Source of the DNA: Akkermansiaceae bacterium
GTDB taxonomy: Bacteria; Verrucomicrobiota; Verrucomicrobiia; Verrucomicrobiales; Akkermansiaceae
Direction of reading: 5' to 3'
Length of the DNA: 64,000 bases
Assembly: GCA_015062055.1 (NCBI GenBank)
Contig: SUVK01000006.1
Span: 21,070-85,069, forward strand
Shown: piece after piece, positions 34,523 through 42,797 of the stretch
Layout: every line of letters starts with the position of its first letter
How positions within the stretch are numbered: position 1 is the first letter of the stretch
Position numbers and translations under genes: made by a program
Notes under the pieces: model-generated
Told to the model about the DNA's origin: nothing
Database searches by the model: none
Seen by the model: only the letters and a program-made list of their open reading frames with translations

Positions 34523-36445
34523 TCAATTCCACTGCCACAAAGTTCCGCAAACATCGGTGGGCATACGCCAATCGCCACGGGGAGAAAGAGCAATAGTGCC
34601 TACTTTGGGACCATCGGGCACACATGTACGCTTGAATTGCTGCGTAAAGAAGCGACGCAGGAACATACGCAAGGTGCTATCGACCAATGATTCATCATAT
34701 TCACCATAGAAAGCATGCAAAGCAAGTGCTTTCAATTTAGCAGGTTCGGCACCATACTTGATGAAGTGGTAGAGGAAGAAATCATGCAAATCATACGGCC
34801 CGAGAATTTCCTCAGTTTTTTGGTCAATTTTACCATCATCAGAAGGGGGCAATAACTCCGGGCTTACAGGTGTTGCATTAACAGAGCGCAACACAGCGGC
34901 CAGCTCAGGCTCGACCTTAGTGGCAGAATATTCAATGAGACAACGAATAAGAGATTTCGGGATAGAGCAGTTCACCCCATACATGCTCATGTGGTCGCCA
35001 TTATAGGTAGCCCACCCGAGAGCTATTTCAGAGAGGTCTCCTGTGCCCACCACCATTCCGCCGGTCTTATTGGCAAAGTTCATGAGCAGTTTGGTACGCT
35101 CTCTAGCCTGAACATTCTCGTATGTGTTGGTCCGCAGAGCGGGGTCAAACTCCAAATCTTTGAAATGCAAAAGACAGGCTTCCTTGATATTAATTTCTTT
35201 AAAGGTACACCCCAGCAGTTGAATCATCTTAACAGCGTTGGAGTATGTGCGCCCCGTAGTACCGAAACCGGGCATGGTGAGAGCCAATATACAATCATTA
35301 TTGCGCCCCATCATTTTACATGCGCGGTCGCACACCAACAAAGCCAAAGTGCTATCCAACCCGCCCGATACACCTATAACCAAAGTTTTAGCCCGGGCGC
35401 ATTCTATGCGCTTGACCAAGGCCGAAGCCTGAATGTTAAGAATCTCCTCACAGCGAGATTCCAACATGTCCGGCTCCGGCACAAAGGGGCGTGGTGGCAG
35501 GTAGGCATACTTCAAATCGCAGCTCGGTGAATCACATTGACAGGAGACTCGCCGAGGCTCGGGCCATTCTGCTTGCAACAAATTGTCGCAGAACGAACTC
35601 TCGCTTATACGTGCCGTTCTTAACCGCTGCACATCAACATCGGCATAAATCATGGTGCAATCACGCGAGAACGGCTCATTGGCAGCCGCCATGCGGCCAT
35701 TCACGGCAATGAGGGACGCGCCGGCACACACGCCTTCTTGGGTACTTTCTCCCACTCCGGCACAGGTGTGTACATAGGCAGCCACACAACTGCCACTCCG
35801 AGCTGCCACCTGAGTACGGGTATACTCACCGCGGCCTACAAGAGCTAATGCGGCAGAGGGATTCAGAATAACGCTTACCCCCTGCATTGCCAAACGGGTA
35901 GAGGGCGGTAACAAGGCAGAGGCGTCATCGCCTATCTCGATACCTATTTTCAGTTCCTCATTTACCTCAAACACCAAATCGGTACCAATGGGGATGCTAT
36001 GGCCCGCAGCATGTAATTCTACTTCGGTACGTGTCAACATGGCCGCCGGGGAAAAACAGCGCCGCTCATAACATTCTCGCTTATTGGGAATGACGCTCTT
36101 GGGCACAAACCCGCGTATAACACCGCCTTGTACCACAGCTGCTACATTAAATAATTTGTCATCAATCAGCAAGGGCAAACCTAACACAGCTACCAGCGGC
36201 ATGCTCGCAGCTTCATTGGCAAAACGAATCAGCGCTTGCTCTGCGGCTCTCAGCAAGGTAGGCTGAAAGAACAGATCCCCGCAAGAGGCAGCCGTTATAC
36301 ACAGCTCGGGGAAAACCACTACAGCAGCCCCCTGCTCTGAGGCTATGCGAGCAGCAGCTATAAGCTCATTTGTATTATACTCTACATCTGCTACGCGTAC
36401 GCGCGGAACAGATGCTGCCAATCTGTAATAGCCGTATGTGCTCAT
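34523..36445 (-). CDS. nadE: NAD+ synthase with altered glutaminase domain
   Basis: A 640-residue protein of the glutamine-dependent NadE type. Residues 1 to about 290 form the nitrilase-like glutaminase domain; Glu47 (VFPELCIT) and Lys116 (FVPKSVIP) of the Glu-Lys-Cys triad are present, but where the family has the nucleophile in EICED this protein reads EIGDD: Gly172, codon 35930-35932. The C-terminal synthetase domain is intact, with the ATP loop VIGVSGGLDSTLALLVC and GTGDLSEIALGWATYNGDH. It probably makes NAD from deamido-NAD with free ammonia, or takes ammonia from elsewhere. The gene is single, with its own promoter. Confidence 0.92.
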   Translation of the reverse strand: MSTYGYYRLAASVPRVRVADVEYNTNELIAAARIASEQGAAVVVFPELCITAASCGDLFFQPTLLRAAEQALIRFANEAASMPLVAVLGLPLLIDDKLFNVAAVVQGGVIRGFVPKSVIPNKRECYERRCFSPAAMLTRTEVELHAAGHSIPIGTDLVFEVNEELKIGIEIGDDASALLPPSTRLAMQGVSVILNPSAALALVGRGEYTRTQVAARSGSCVAAYVHTCAGVGESTQEGVCAGASLIAVNGRMAAANEPFSRDCTMIYADVDVQRLRTARISESSFCDNLLQAEWPEPRRVSCQCDSPSCDLKYAYLPPRPFVPEPDMLESRCEEILNIQASALVKRIECARAKTLVIGVSGGLDSTLALLVCDRACKMMGRNNDCILALTMPGFGTTGRTYSNAVKMIQLLGCTFKEINIKEACLLHFKDLEFDPALRTNTYENVQARERTKLLMNFANKTGGMVVGTGDLSEIALGWATYNGDHMSMYGVNCSIPKSLIRCLIEYSATKVEPELAAVLRSVNATPVSPELLPPSDDGKIDQKTEEILGPYDLHDFFLYHFIKYGAEPAKLKALALHAFYGEYDESLVDSTLRMFLRRFFTQQFKRTCVPDGPKVGTIALSPRGDWRMPTDVCGTLWQWN

Positions 36446-36455
36446 TTCAACGTCT

Positions 36456-36483
36456 ATTCTGCCACAATCTTATCGAATGTCAA
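36456..36483 (-). promoter_or_regulatory. Promoter of nadE
   Basis: TTGACA (36478-36483), 16-base spacer and CAGAAT (36456-36461) on the minus strand. The -10 ends ten bases before the ATG at 36445. Confidence 0.55.
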
Positions 36484-36528
36484 CCCTAAACGGGCTATAA
36501 AAAACAGCGTCATACCCAAACTCTCGCC

Positions 36529-36557
36529 TTGCGGGCTGCCATAACGTATGGTAGAAA
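36529..36557 (+). promoter_or_regulatory. Promoter of the third ankyrin gene
   Basis: TTGCGG (36529-36534), 17-base spacer and TAGAAA (36552-36557); the ATG at 36567 is nine bases on. Confidence 0.5.
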
Positions 36558-36566
36558 ACAGTTACC

Positions 36567-38000
36567 ATGAAACCGCGTATCAAAGCTATCATGATGTGTG
36601 CTGCCATGTTGACGGCAGCGCTGCCTGCCTATTCTCAGCAAGAATCACTTCAACAGCCCTCCCCTCTGATGGAGCTCATGCAGAAAGGGACGGCCTCTGA
36701 GCTGGAAAAATTGATTGCCGAAGGTTTTGACGTCAATCAATGCGATGCAGAAGGGACCTCTGCATTATTGCTGGCAACGGCGAACCGTCGCTCTGATCTC
36801 ATGTATGTATTGTTAGAGAACGGCGCAGACCCCAACTTTGCCAAAGACCCCGGCATAACAGCCTTGGGCATTGCCTGCATGTTCGACGACTGGTCAATGG
36901 TAGACTTGCTTATCACACATGGTGCAGATGTGAATTACTGTGCCCCCAACGGCGAGAGTACGCTTTCTATGGCCTGTGCACAGGGCGCCATTAATGCCGT
37001 GCAAATGTTACTGACAGCCAACGCCACCCCCGATGTAAGAGACGCCAAGGGGATTACACCCCTGTTGCATGTCATTATGCATAATACGGAAAACAGTCTC
37101 TCAATAGCCCGCATGTTGCTGGAGAAAGGCGCCAATGCCAACTTGTCTATGCCCAATGGGTTCTCGCCGCTGATGGGTGCCGTGCAGATGAACGACATGG
37201 ACATTGCCATGTTGCTACTGGAGCAAGGAGCCGACATCAACGCCCGCCAAGGTAACGGCAAAGGCCCGTCGGCTCTCTCTATTGCCGTAGCATTGGGGCA
37301 CAATGAAATGGTCGAATTACTTACCGAAAACAAAGCCGATATAACGGTAGGCATTAACCCCCAAACCTCATTGATTGCCTATGCGTCTATGCTGGCACGT
37401 GCCGATGTGATGGAACCGTTGCTGAAACATGGGGCCAATGCCAACACGCGAGACGCACGCAGCAATGCTACCCCGTTGCATGTTACGGCAACCGGCAATG
37501 CGCTCATGATAGACTCCATTCAAATTATGGGTGCAGGGTCTTTATTGACTCAGCACGAAAGCAAAATGGATGCACCCTTGGCCTGCCAAGTACTTATCAA
37601 CAACGGCGCAGATGTGAATGCAGTCGATAACGACGGCACTACCCCCGCCATGATTGCCGCTATGGACGGCTGCCCCGAAACCCTCAAGGTGCTCATTGAT
37701 AATGGGGCAGACCTGAACAAGGCAGACCGGGCCGGGCGCACACCGCTTATTCTTGCCGTGCTCAGCCCCGAGGAAAAGGCCAACATCTCGCTTACTCACG
37801 TAACCCCGATTGCAGCAGATCAAGTGAGACCCCACGTGGTCGCCAGCATGGCAGAATACCCCGATGTGGTTAACACGGTAAAGCTTCTGCTCAGTGCAGG
37901 TGCAGATGTTAATGCCAAAGATAAAGCAGGCAAAACAGCCCGCGACTACGCAACCAATGCCGAGGTCATCCGCCTGCTGGATGAAGCCGCAGCAAAATAA
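36567..38000 (+). CDS. Exported ankyrin-repeat protein 3 (large)
   Basis: A 477-residue protein with signal peptide MKPRIKAIMMCAAMLTAALP and cleavage near AYS. About ten ankyrin repeats follow, for example ANRRSDLMYVLLENGADPNF and AKDKAGKTARDYATNAEVIR. It lacks the DEDGETAL consensus of the two small paralogues, so its relation to them is distant. The AlkD-like gene starts on the last base of its stop codon (TAATG), so the two are translationally coupled. Confidence 0.85.
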   Translation: MKPRIKAIMMCAAMLTAALPAYSQQESLQQPSPLMELMQKGTASELEKLIAEGFDVNQCDAEGTSALLLATANRRSDLMYVLLENGADPNFAKDPGITALGIACMFDDWSMVDLLITHGADVNYCAPNGESTLSMACAQGAINAVQMLLTANATPDVRDAKGITPLLHVIMHNTENSLSIARMLLEKGANANLSMPNGFSPLMGAVQMNDMDIAMLLLEQGADINARQGNGKGPSALSIAVALGHNEMVELLTENKADITVGINPQTSLIAYASMLARADVMEPLLKHGANANTRDARSNATPLHVTATGNALMIDSIQIMGAGSLLTQHESKMDAPLACQVLINNGADVNAVDNDGTTPAMIAAMDGCPETLKVLIDNGADLNKADRAGRTPLILAVLSPEEKANISLTHVTPIAADQVRPHVVASMAEYPDVVNTVKLLLSAGADVNAKDKAGKTARDYATNAEVIRLLDEAAAK

Positions 38001-38689
38001 TGCAGATACAAAAACTCAGAGAACGCCTGAAAGCGCTGGCAGAGCCACGTTTTCAGGCGTTTGCCGCATCTTTGATACCGGGAGAAGAGCATTTACTCGG
38101 TGTACGGTTGCCGGTTTTGCGCAAACTGGCTAAAGAAATTGCAGCCACCAATCGAGAGGTTATCTTTCATGAGCACACCCCACCACAAAGTATGGAAGAA
38201 TGCATGCTGCGGGGCATGCTCCCGGGGTACGCGGCCAACAACATCGGCATTAATCAACGGCTCAGCGAGCTGGCTTGCTTTGTCCCACTCATTACCAACT
38301 GGAGCATTTGCGACTCATGCTGCGCTACTTATAAATTCGCAAGAGAGCACCGTGAGCAAGTTTGGGATTTTTTACAACCTTATCTTTATTCAGAACAAGA
38401 GTTCGAATCGAGATTCGGGCTCGTCATGTTGCTCAACCACTTTGTACAGCAAGAAGATTGGGTAGAACGCATTGTTACCCTTTTACCAAAACTCCCCTTT
38501 ACGGGGTATTATTCGGAAATGGCAGCGGCTTGGCTTCTGTGCGAAATTCACCTACGCTACCCTCATCAAGCCTTAAAACTTGTGGCAGCAAACTCTCCCC
38601 TTTCGCCCACCATTATTGCGCGTACACAACGAAAGATTCGCGAGTCTCGCAGAAATTATATCAATGCGCACCGCCGCCAAAAGCTATAA
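38000..38689 (+). CDS. AlkD-like DNA alkylation repair protein
   Basis: A 229-residue all-helical HEAT-like repeat protein. The phrases GVRLPVLRKLAKEI, ITNWSICDSCC, ESRFGLVMLLNHF and the basic C-terminus ARTQRKIRESRRNYINAHRR match the AlkC/AlkD-type DNA alkylation repair family. AlkD removes bulky cationic alkyl bases without flipping them. Trp, Asp and Arg residues resembling the functional ones appear in NWSICDS and ESRFG, but activity is not certain. The link with the upstream exported ankyrin protein (one-base overlap) is unexplained. Confidence 0.75.
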   Translation: MQIQKLRERLKALAEPRFQAFAASLIPGEEHLLGVRLPVLRKLAKEIAATNREVIFHEHTPPQSMEECMLRGMLPGYAANNIGINQRLSELACFVPLITNWSICDSCCATYKFAREHREQVWDFLQPYLYSEQEFESRFGLVMLLNHFVQQEDWVERIVTLLPKLPFTGYYSEMAAAWLLCEIHLRYPHQALKLVAANSPLSPTIIARTQRKIRESRRNYINAHRRQKL

Positions 38690-38915
38690 CGACCTTAATA
38701 AGGGCATCTGCGAGTTTATCTAACATGATTATGAGCCTTTCTCTTGCTTGAAATTGTATTGTTTACGGATAAATGCGCTGTAGATTTGCGCCGGATTTTC
38801 TATTATGAGTACCCGGCACACAAAAATCTATCACACAAAATAATTTTTTCGACTTGAACAAGCGTCGAAACTAAAAGAGTATTAATCGAGTTTTGCCGAC
38901 AAGCGCTCCGGCAAA

Positions 38916-39977
38916 TCAGTAATCTTGCACAGGGGAGCCGGGAGTAGGTATTGCAAGAGTCGGCACCTCCGCATTAAAGGCCCGATTGTCTGCAAGGTAG
39001 TCGTGCCATTCGATAAAGGTCATGGGAGGACGAGCCGACAGAGGGAAGCGGAAGGTATTAACACGGCGCACCACCTCTTCCAACAACGATTCAGGCAGTT
39101 GCGCCACGGCATCGGCTATAGAATCCAAATGTTCACAGGCGTTGTGGCACACAAGGGGGAGATCACACCCCGCTTGCAGGGCGAGGGCTACAGATTGCGC
39201 AGGGGTATAATGCTTGGCAATAGCACCCATACAGAGGTCATCCGTAAAAACAATGCCGTTGTAACCCAGTTGAGTACGCAAAAAGTTCTGCACCAATGCG
39301 GGAGAAAGAGAAGTAGGCAGCTCGGCATCAATCTCGGGTATGAGCACGTGCGCTATCATCATCGATGGCAGCTCGGGCATGAGAGCGTTGAATGGTATGC
39401 CGGCCTCTGCCAGAAAAGCATCTCGCGTGCCATGCAGTACGGGCAGGTCGAAATGAGGGTCGCACTCTGCCGCCCCCATGCCGGGAAAATGTTTACCGCA
39501 AGTAGCTATGCCGGCGCGAACGTGGGCTCGATTCCATATACCGGCCCAAGAGGTAACAGCTTGAGAATCCGTTCCCCAACAACGGCTTGGCAAAGCATTG
39601 GCTCGGGTAGAACCAATATCTAACACCGGTGCAAAATTAGTATTTATGCCCAAGGTATGCAAGCATTGGGCATTGTAATACGCCGCGCGGGTGATGAGTA
39701 TATCATCTTGCGTGGCGCAAAGCTCGGCAGCAGAGGGGTGCTGCACAAAAATATCGGCGGTGCGAACCACGCGTCCTCCCTCTTGATCGATTGCGATGAT
39801 GGGCTCATCGGGTCCGGTAGTAAGGGCGCGCAGTTCGTCCGTCAGCTCACGGGTAAACTCATAATCCGTGATATTGCGAGAAAATAAGATGTATCCCGCC
39901 GGTTGCAAGCGAGAGAATAGTTCACGCTCACGTGAGGTGAGCATAGTACCTTCTATACCGACAACAACGGGAAGCAT
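38916..39977 (-). CDS. nagZ: Beta-N-acetylhexosaminidase NagZ (GH3)
   Basis: A 353-residue GH3 enzyme that removes GlcNAc from muropeptides during cell-wall recycling. Present are IIAIDQEGGRVVRT, the motif GKHFPGMGAAECDPHFDLP with the Asp-His dyad, and VFTDDLCMGAI with the nucleophile Asp. The motif has Pro where most members have Ser/Thr between Asp and His, and Met in place of a His or Leu before the next Gly. The frame opens at 40010, but MLPVVVGIEG at 39977 is the family N-terminus. It follows pyrE by 35 bases on the same strand. A weak hairpin (38892-38915) follows the stop. Confidence 0.9.
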   Translation of the reverse strand: MLPVVVGIEGTMLTSRERELFSRLQPAGYILFSRNITDYEFTRELTDELRALTTGPDEPIIAIDQEGGRVVRTADIFVQHPSAAELCATQDDILITRAAYYNAQCLHTLGINTNFAPVLDIGSTRANALPSRCWGTDSQAVTSWAGIWNRAHVRAGIATCGKHFPGMGAAECDPHFDLPVLHGTRDAFLAEAGIPFNALMPELPSMMIAHVLIPEIDAELPTSLSPALVQNFLRTQLGYNGIVFTDDLCMGAIAKHYTPAQSVALALQAGCDLPLVCHNACEHLDSIADAVAQLPESLLEEVVRRVNTFRFPLSARPPMTFIEWHDYLADNRAFNAEVPTLAIPTPGSPVQDY

Positions 39978-40012
39978 CTTGAGATTTGATGAAGCTATCT
40001 CGCAGAGCAATA

Positions 40013-40579
40013 TTACTTATCGCCGAAAATGCTGGCGCGTGTAAACATGGGGTACACGGGGATACCGCGGCTTTCGATAGCCTCGCGACCACCCTCTTGG
40101 CGGTCTACCAATACCAGTGCTGCCACTACCTTACCGCCTTCAGCCTCAATGGCATCTATAGCTTTCAAGGTGGAACCGCCGGTAGTGATAACATCATCCA
40201 CCACAATTACCTGCTGACCGGCGGCAAAGTTGCCTTCTATGCGCTTGCCTCGGCCGTGGTCTTTTGCCTCCTTGCGAACGGTGAACACACACAGAGGTTT
40301 CTCTGCAGCGGCAGAATACATACCGATGGCCAGAGATATAGGATCTGCCCCCATGGTCATACCTCCAATAGCCTCAGCCTCGGGGAACTTGGGCAGAATC
40401 TCCTCTTGCACCAGCTGCCAACCCACCTCACCGATGAGGTTAGCACCACGGGCATCTAACGCCGTGACGCGGCAGTCGCAGTACAAGTCGCTCTCCTTAC
40501 CGGAGGCAAGAATAAAATGACCGGTCTTGATGGACTTTGCCAACAAGATTTCAAGCAATTCAGATTTGGCTTTACTCAT
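40013..40579 (-). CDS. pyrE: Orotate phosphoribosyltransferase
   Basis: A 188-residue enzyme of pyrimidine synthesis joining orotate to PRPP. Features: SGKESDLYCDCR, the flexible loop VRKEAKDHGRGKRIEG and the PRPP-binding motif QVIVVDDVITTGGS. Length is normal. It is the first gene of a small group with nagZ. A TTGCAA-17-TAGAAT promoter ends nine bases before the ATG. Confidence 0.95.
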   Translation of the reverse strand: MSKAKSELLEILLAKSIKTGHFILASGKESDLYCDCRVTALDARGANLIGEVGWQLVQEEILPKFPEAEAIGGMTMGADPISLAIGMYSAAAEKPLCVFTVRKEAKDHGRGKRIEGNFAAGQQVIVVDDVITTGGSTLKAIDAIEAEGGKVVAALVLVDRQEGGREAIESRGIPVYPMFTRASIFGDK

Positions 40580-40588
40580 GACGCGTCT

Positions 40589-40617
40589 ATTCTACCCTGC
40601 ACGGCTTGTGATTGCAA
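40589..40617 (-). promoter_or_regulatory. Promoter of pyrE
   Basis: TTGCAA (40612-40617), 17-base spacer, TAGAAT (40589-40594) on the minus strand; nine bases to the ATG at 40579. Confidence 0.65.
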
Positions 40618-40736
40618 CCCAAAAGAGAGCAAAACCGCAGAATAAGTAGTGAAAATGCAATACAAAATGGCGCGTTCCCGGGGGGAGAGGGCCCACCGAA
40701 AACACGCCATGCGTTTTTCTCTCAACTCAAAACTGA

Positions 40737-41078
40737 TTAATGTCTGCGCCCACGATGCTTGCCGTGGTATTTGCCATGGGGGCCATGCGGGTGCGGCTTG
40801 TGCGCCCTATGATGCTTGGGTGGCCTCGGTCCTTTGCCATGATGATGGTGGTGATGAGGGGGAGGCGGCGGGATTACTCGTACCGGAGGCGGCGGGGCTA
40901 CCACCACTACACCGGGCGGCGGGGCCACCACAACGGGGGGTGGGGGTGGCGGTACGGGTGCCACTACTACGGGAGTACCGACATTGACCTGAATACCTAC
41001 CCTCGCTTCTGCCTGTGAAGCGAAGAAGAATGCTGCCAATGCCCCAAACATTAACGGATTGTAAGAAGACTTTTTCAT
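40737..41078 (-). CDS. Small exported Pro-rich and His/Gly/Lys-rich protein
   Basis: A 113-residue protein starting MKKSSYNPLMFGALAAFFFA, a signal peptide ending near SQAEA. The mature part is a short VGIQVNVGTP segment, a Val/Ala/Pro block (repeats like VVVAPPPP), then a His-rich basic tail with a run of six His and many PHG/KHH units. The tail can be expected to bind metal ions or acidic polymers. No family is recognised. A longer frame reaches 41123, but the signal peptide favours 41078. It follows the manC-ruvX terminator; its own promoter is unclear. Confidence 0.7.
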   Translation of the reverse strand: MKKSSYNPLMFGALAAFFFASQAEARVGIQVNVGTPVVVAPVPPPPPPVVVAPPPGVVVVAPPPPVRVIPPPPPHHHHHHGKGPRPPKHHRAHKPHPHGPHGKYHGKHRGRRH

Positions 41079-41092
41079 AACATATAGCGGGC

Positions 41093-41132
41093 AAAAAGCC
41101 CTGTTCAGATGTATATACACCAAAACAGGGCT
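41093..41132 (-). terminator. Intrinsic terminator after manC-ruvX
   Basis: On the minus strand AGCCCTGTT (41124-41132) pairs with AACAGGGCT (41097-41105), followed by TTTTT. The 18-base loop holds the palindrome TGTATATACA. Confidence 0.7.
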
Positions 41133-41168
41133 TAATGTTCAATAAAAATAATAATTCACGAAACAAAA

Positions 41169-41609
41169 TCAACAAAAATTCCAATCGTCGGCGGGAGGCG
41201 ATACGCGTTCGAGCCAAAGATTAAGGATTTCTACCGCGGCGGCTTGGTCAATAATGGGCTTAAAGTCTTTGGCACGCTTACCCGCAGCGTGCAATTTCTT
41301 TGCGGCTTCTACAGTGGTATAGAATTCATCTACATAAACCAGAGGTAAGTCGGGGAATTTTTGGTGTAATTTATCACCGAACTCGCGCACATATTCGCAG
41401 GCAGAGCCTTCGGAGCCATCGGCACGCAAGGGCAAGCCCAGCACAAGAGTACGAATACCGCGTAGACGGACAAGCTCTTCTATACGCTTGAGCGGATTAA
41501 TTTTGTCAACCTGAATACTCTCTACGGGGTGGGCAAGAATGCCGCATGAATCGGTGGCGGCAATACCGATGCGGGCTTTGCCCATGTCTATACCGAGCGC
41601 AGGGTGCAT
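41169..41609 (-). CDS. ruvX: RuvX/YqgF RNase H-fold nuclease
   Basis: A 146-residue protein with the YqgF layout: ALGIDMGKARIGIAATDSCG at the N-terminus (first catalytic Asp), LVLGLPLRADGSEGSACEYV in the middle and VYVDEFYTTVEAAKKL, then DQAAAVEILNLWL. YqgF resolves Holliday junctions in some species and processes the 16S rRNA 5' end in E. coli. It starts four bases after the manC stop. Function cannot be narrowed further. Confidence 0.88.
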   Translation of the reverse strand: MHPALGIDMGKARIGIAATDSCGILAHPVESIQVDKINPLKRIEELVRLRGIRTLVLGLPLRADGSEGSACEYVREFGDKLHQKFPDLPLVYVDEFYTTVEAAKKLHAAGKRAKDFKPIIDQAAAVEILNLWLERVSPPADDWNFC

Positions 41610-41613
41610 AACA

Positions 41614-42675
41614 TCAAACCAGGGAATCGGGCAACTTGGCTACCACATTCTTAATTTTGTCTGCTTGATCACGGTGAGCCACCAACAAGGCATCGCCCGT
41701 ATCAACAACAATCAGGTCATCCACCCCCACAAGGGCAACATGTTTACCGTTGGCAGAGAATACGATATTGCGAGAAGCTTCCAGAGCACTCAAGGGTGTA
41801 TTGGCAGCATTGGCTGCGGCATCTTGCTCAAGATATTTGCCGACCGAAATCCAAGAGCCGACGTCATCCCAATCAAACGTTGCTTCAAAGTTGAGCACAC
41901 GGTCTGCTTTTTCCATAAGAGCAAAGTCAATACTGATGGGGGTAAGCTTGGCAAACTCGGTCGCGATAAACGATGGAATATCAACGGAATGAGTAAAGCG
42001 GTCGATAAAATCTGCCAACTCGGGTGTATGAGCCGCCAACTGAGCTCGCACATGAGCCACATTCCAGATAAACATACCGGCATTCCATGTAAAATTACCG
42101 CTGGCAAGGTATTGTTCGGCAGTGGCGGCATCCGGTTTTTCGCGAAAACGCACCACCTCGTAGCAATCATGCGTAAGTGTGGCATCATTCAATTTATCGG
42201 CACGCTCGATATAACCATAGCTCGGGCAAGGCCAAGTTGGGCGTATGCCGATGGTCATCAGCGCATTCTCTCGCCCTGCCAGATTGAGCGCATCTGCTGC
42301 CAACGAGCGAAAAGCATTGTCATCCAAAATGAGAGAATCGCTGGGTATCACAATCATGTTGGCCCCTGCATCGCGTGCGGCGACCAGCGCAACGCCTAAA
42401 GAAACAGCCGGAGCTGTGTCGCGGCGTGCCGGTTCGGCAACGATATTACCTACCGGCAGCTCCGGCACCTGACGCCGCACCTCGGCCTCTTGCATTGCAT
42501 TGGTGAGAATGAAAATATTTTCGACAGGAACCAATCCATCGAGCCGCTCTACAGCTTGGCGCAGCATAGTACCGTTGCCGAAGAGATCCAACAACTGTTT
42601 GGGCTTAGCGTTGCGAGAAAGCGGCCAAAATCGAGTGCCGCTGCCACCAGCGAGAATAAGTGCGTAATTTGCCAT
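41614..42675 (-). CDS. manC: Mannose-1-phosphate guanylyltransferase
   Basis: A 353-residue nucleotidyltransferase that makes GDP-mannose. Present: ALILAGGSGTRFWPLSRNAKPKQ (nucleotide loop), IVIPSDSLILDD and FREKPDAATAEQYLASGNF, then WDDVGSWISVGKYL. It lacks the C-terminal isomerase domain of long ManC proteins. The frame extends to 42771, but MANYALILAGG at 42675 is the usual N-terminus and a TATACT box ends nine bases before it. ruvX follows. It diverges from parE. Confidence 0.93.
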   Translation of the reverse strand: MANYALILAGGSGTRFWPLSRNAKPKQLLDLFGNGTMLRQAVERLDGLVPVENIFILTNAMQEAEVRRQVPELPVGNIVAEPARRDTAPAVSLGVALVAARDAGANMIVIPSDSLILDDNAFRSLAADALNLAGRENALMTIGIRPTWPCPSYGYIERADKLNDATLTHDCYEVVRFREKPDAATAEQYLASGNFTWNAGMFIWNVAHVRAQLAAHTPELADFIDRFTHSVDIPSFIATEFAKLTPISIDFALMEKADRVLNFEATFDWDDVGSWISVGKYLEQDAAANAANTPLSALEASRNIVFSANGKHVALVGVDDLIVVDTGDALLVAHRDQADKIKNVVAKLPDSLV

Positions 42676-42684
42676 TGCACCGCC

Positions 42685-42713
42685 AGTATAATGGCAGAAG
42701 AGATAAGAATCAA
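42685..42713 (-). promoter_or_regulatory. Promoter of manC-ruvX
   Basis: TTGATT (42708-42713), 17-base spacer, TATACT (42685-42690) on the minus strand; nine bases to the ATG. Confidence 0.65.
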
Positions 42714-42756
42714 GCAGAATTGCATCTTCTATCAGAATTACGGGCATAAATACTAC

Positions 42757-42785
42757 TTGCAAACACCCCATTTATATGCTAAAAT
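42757..42785 (+). promoter_or_regulatory. Promoter of the parE operon
   Basis: TTGCAA (42757-42762), 17-base spacer, TAAAAT (42780-42785); the ATG at 42798 is 12 bases on. Confidence 0.6.
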
Positions 42786-42797
42786 ATCAATCGAAAT

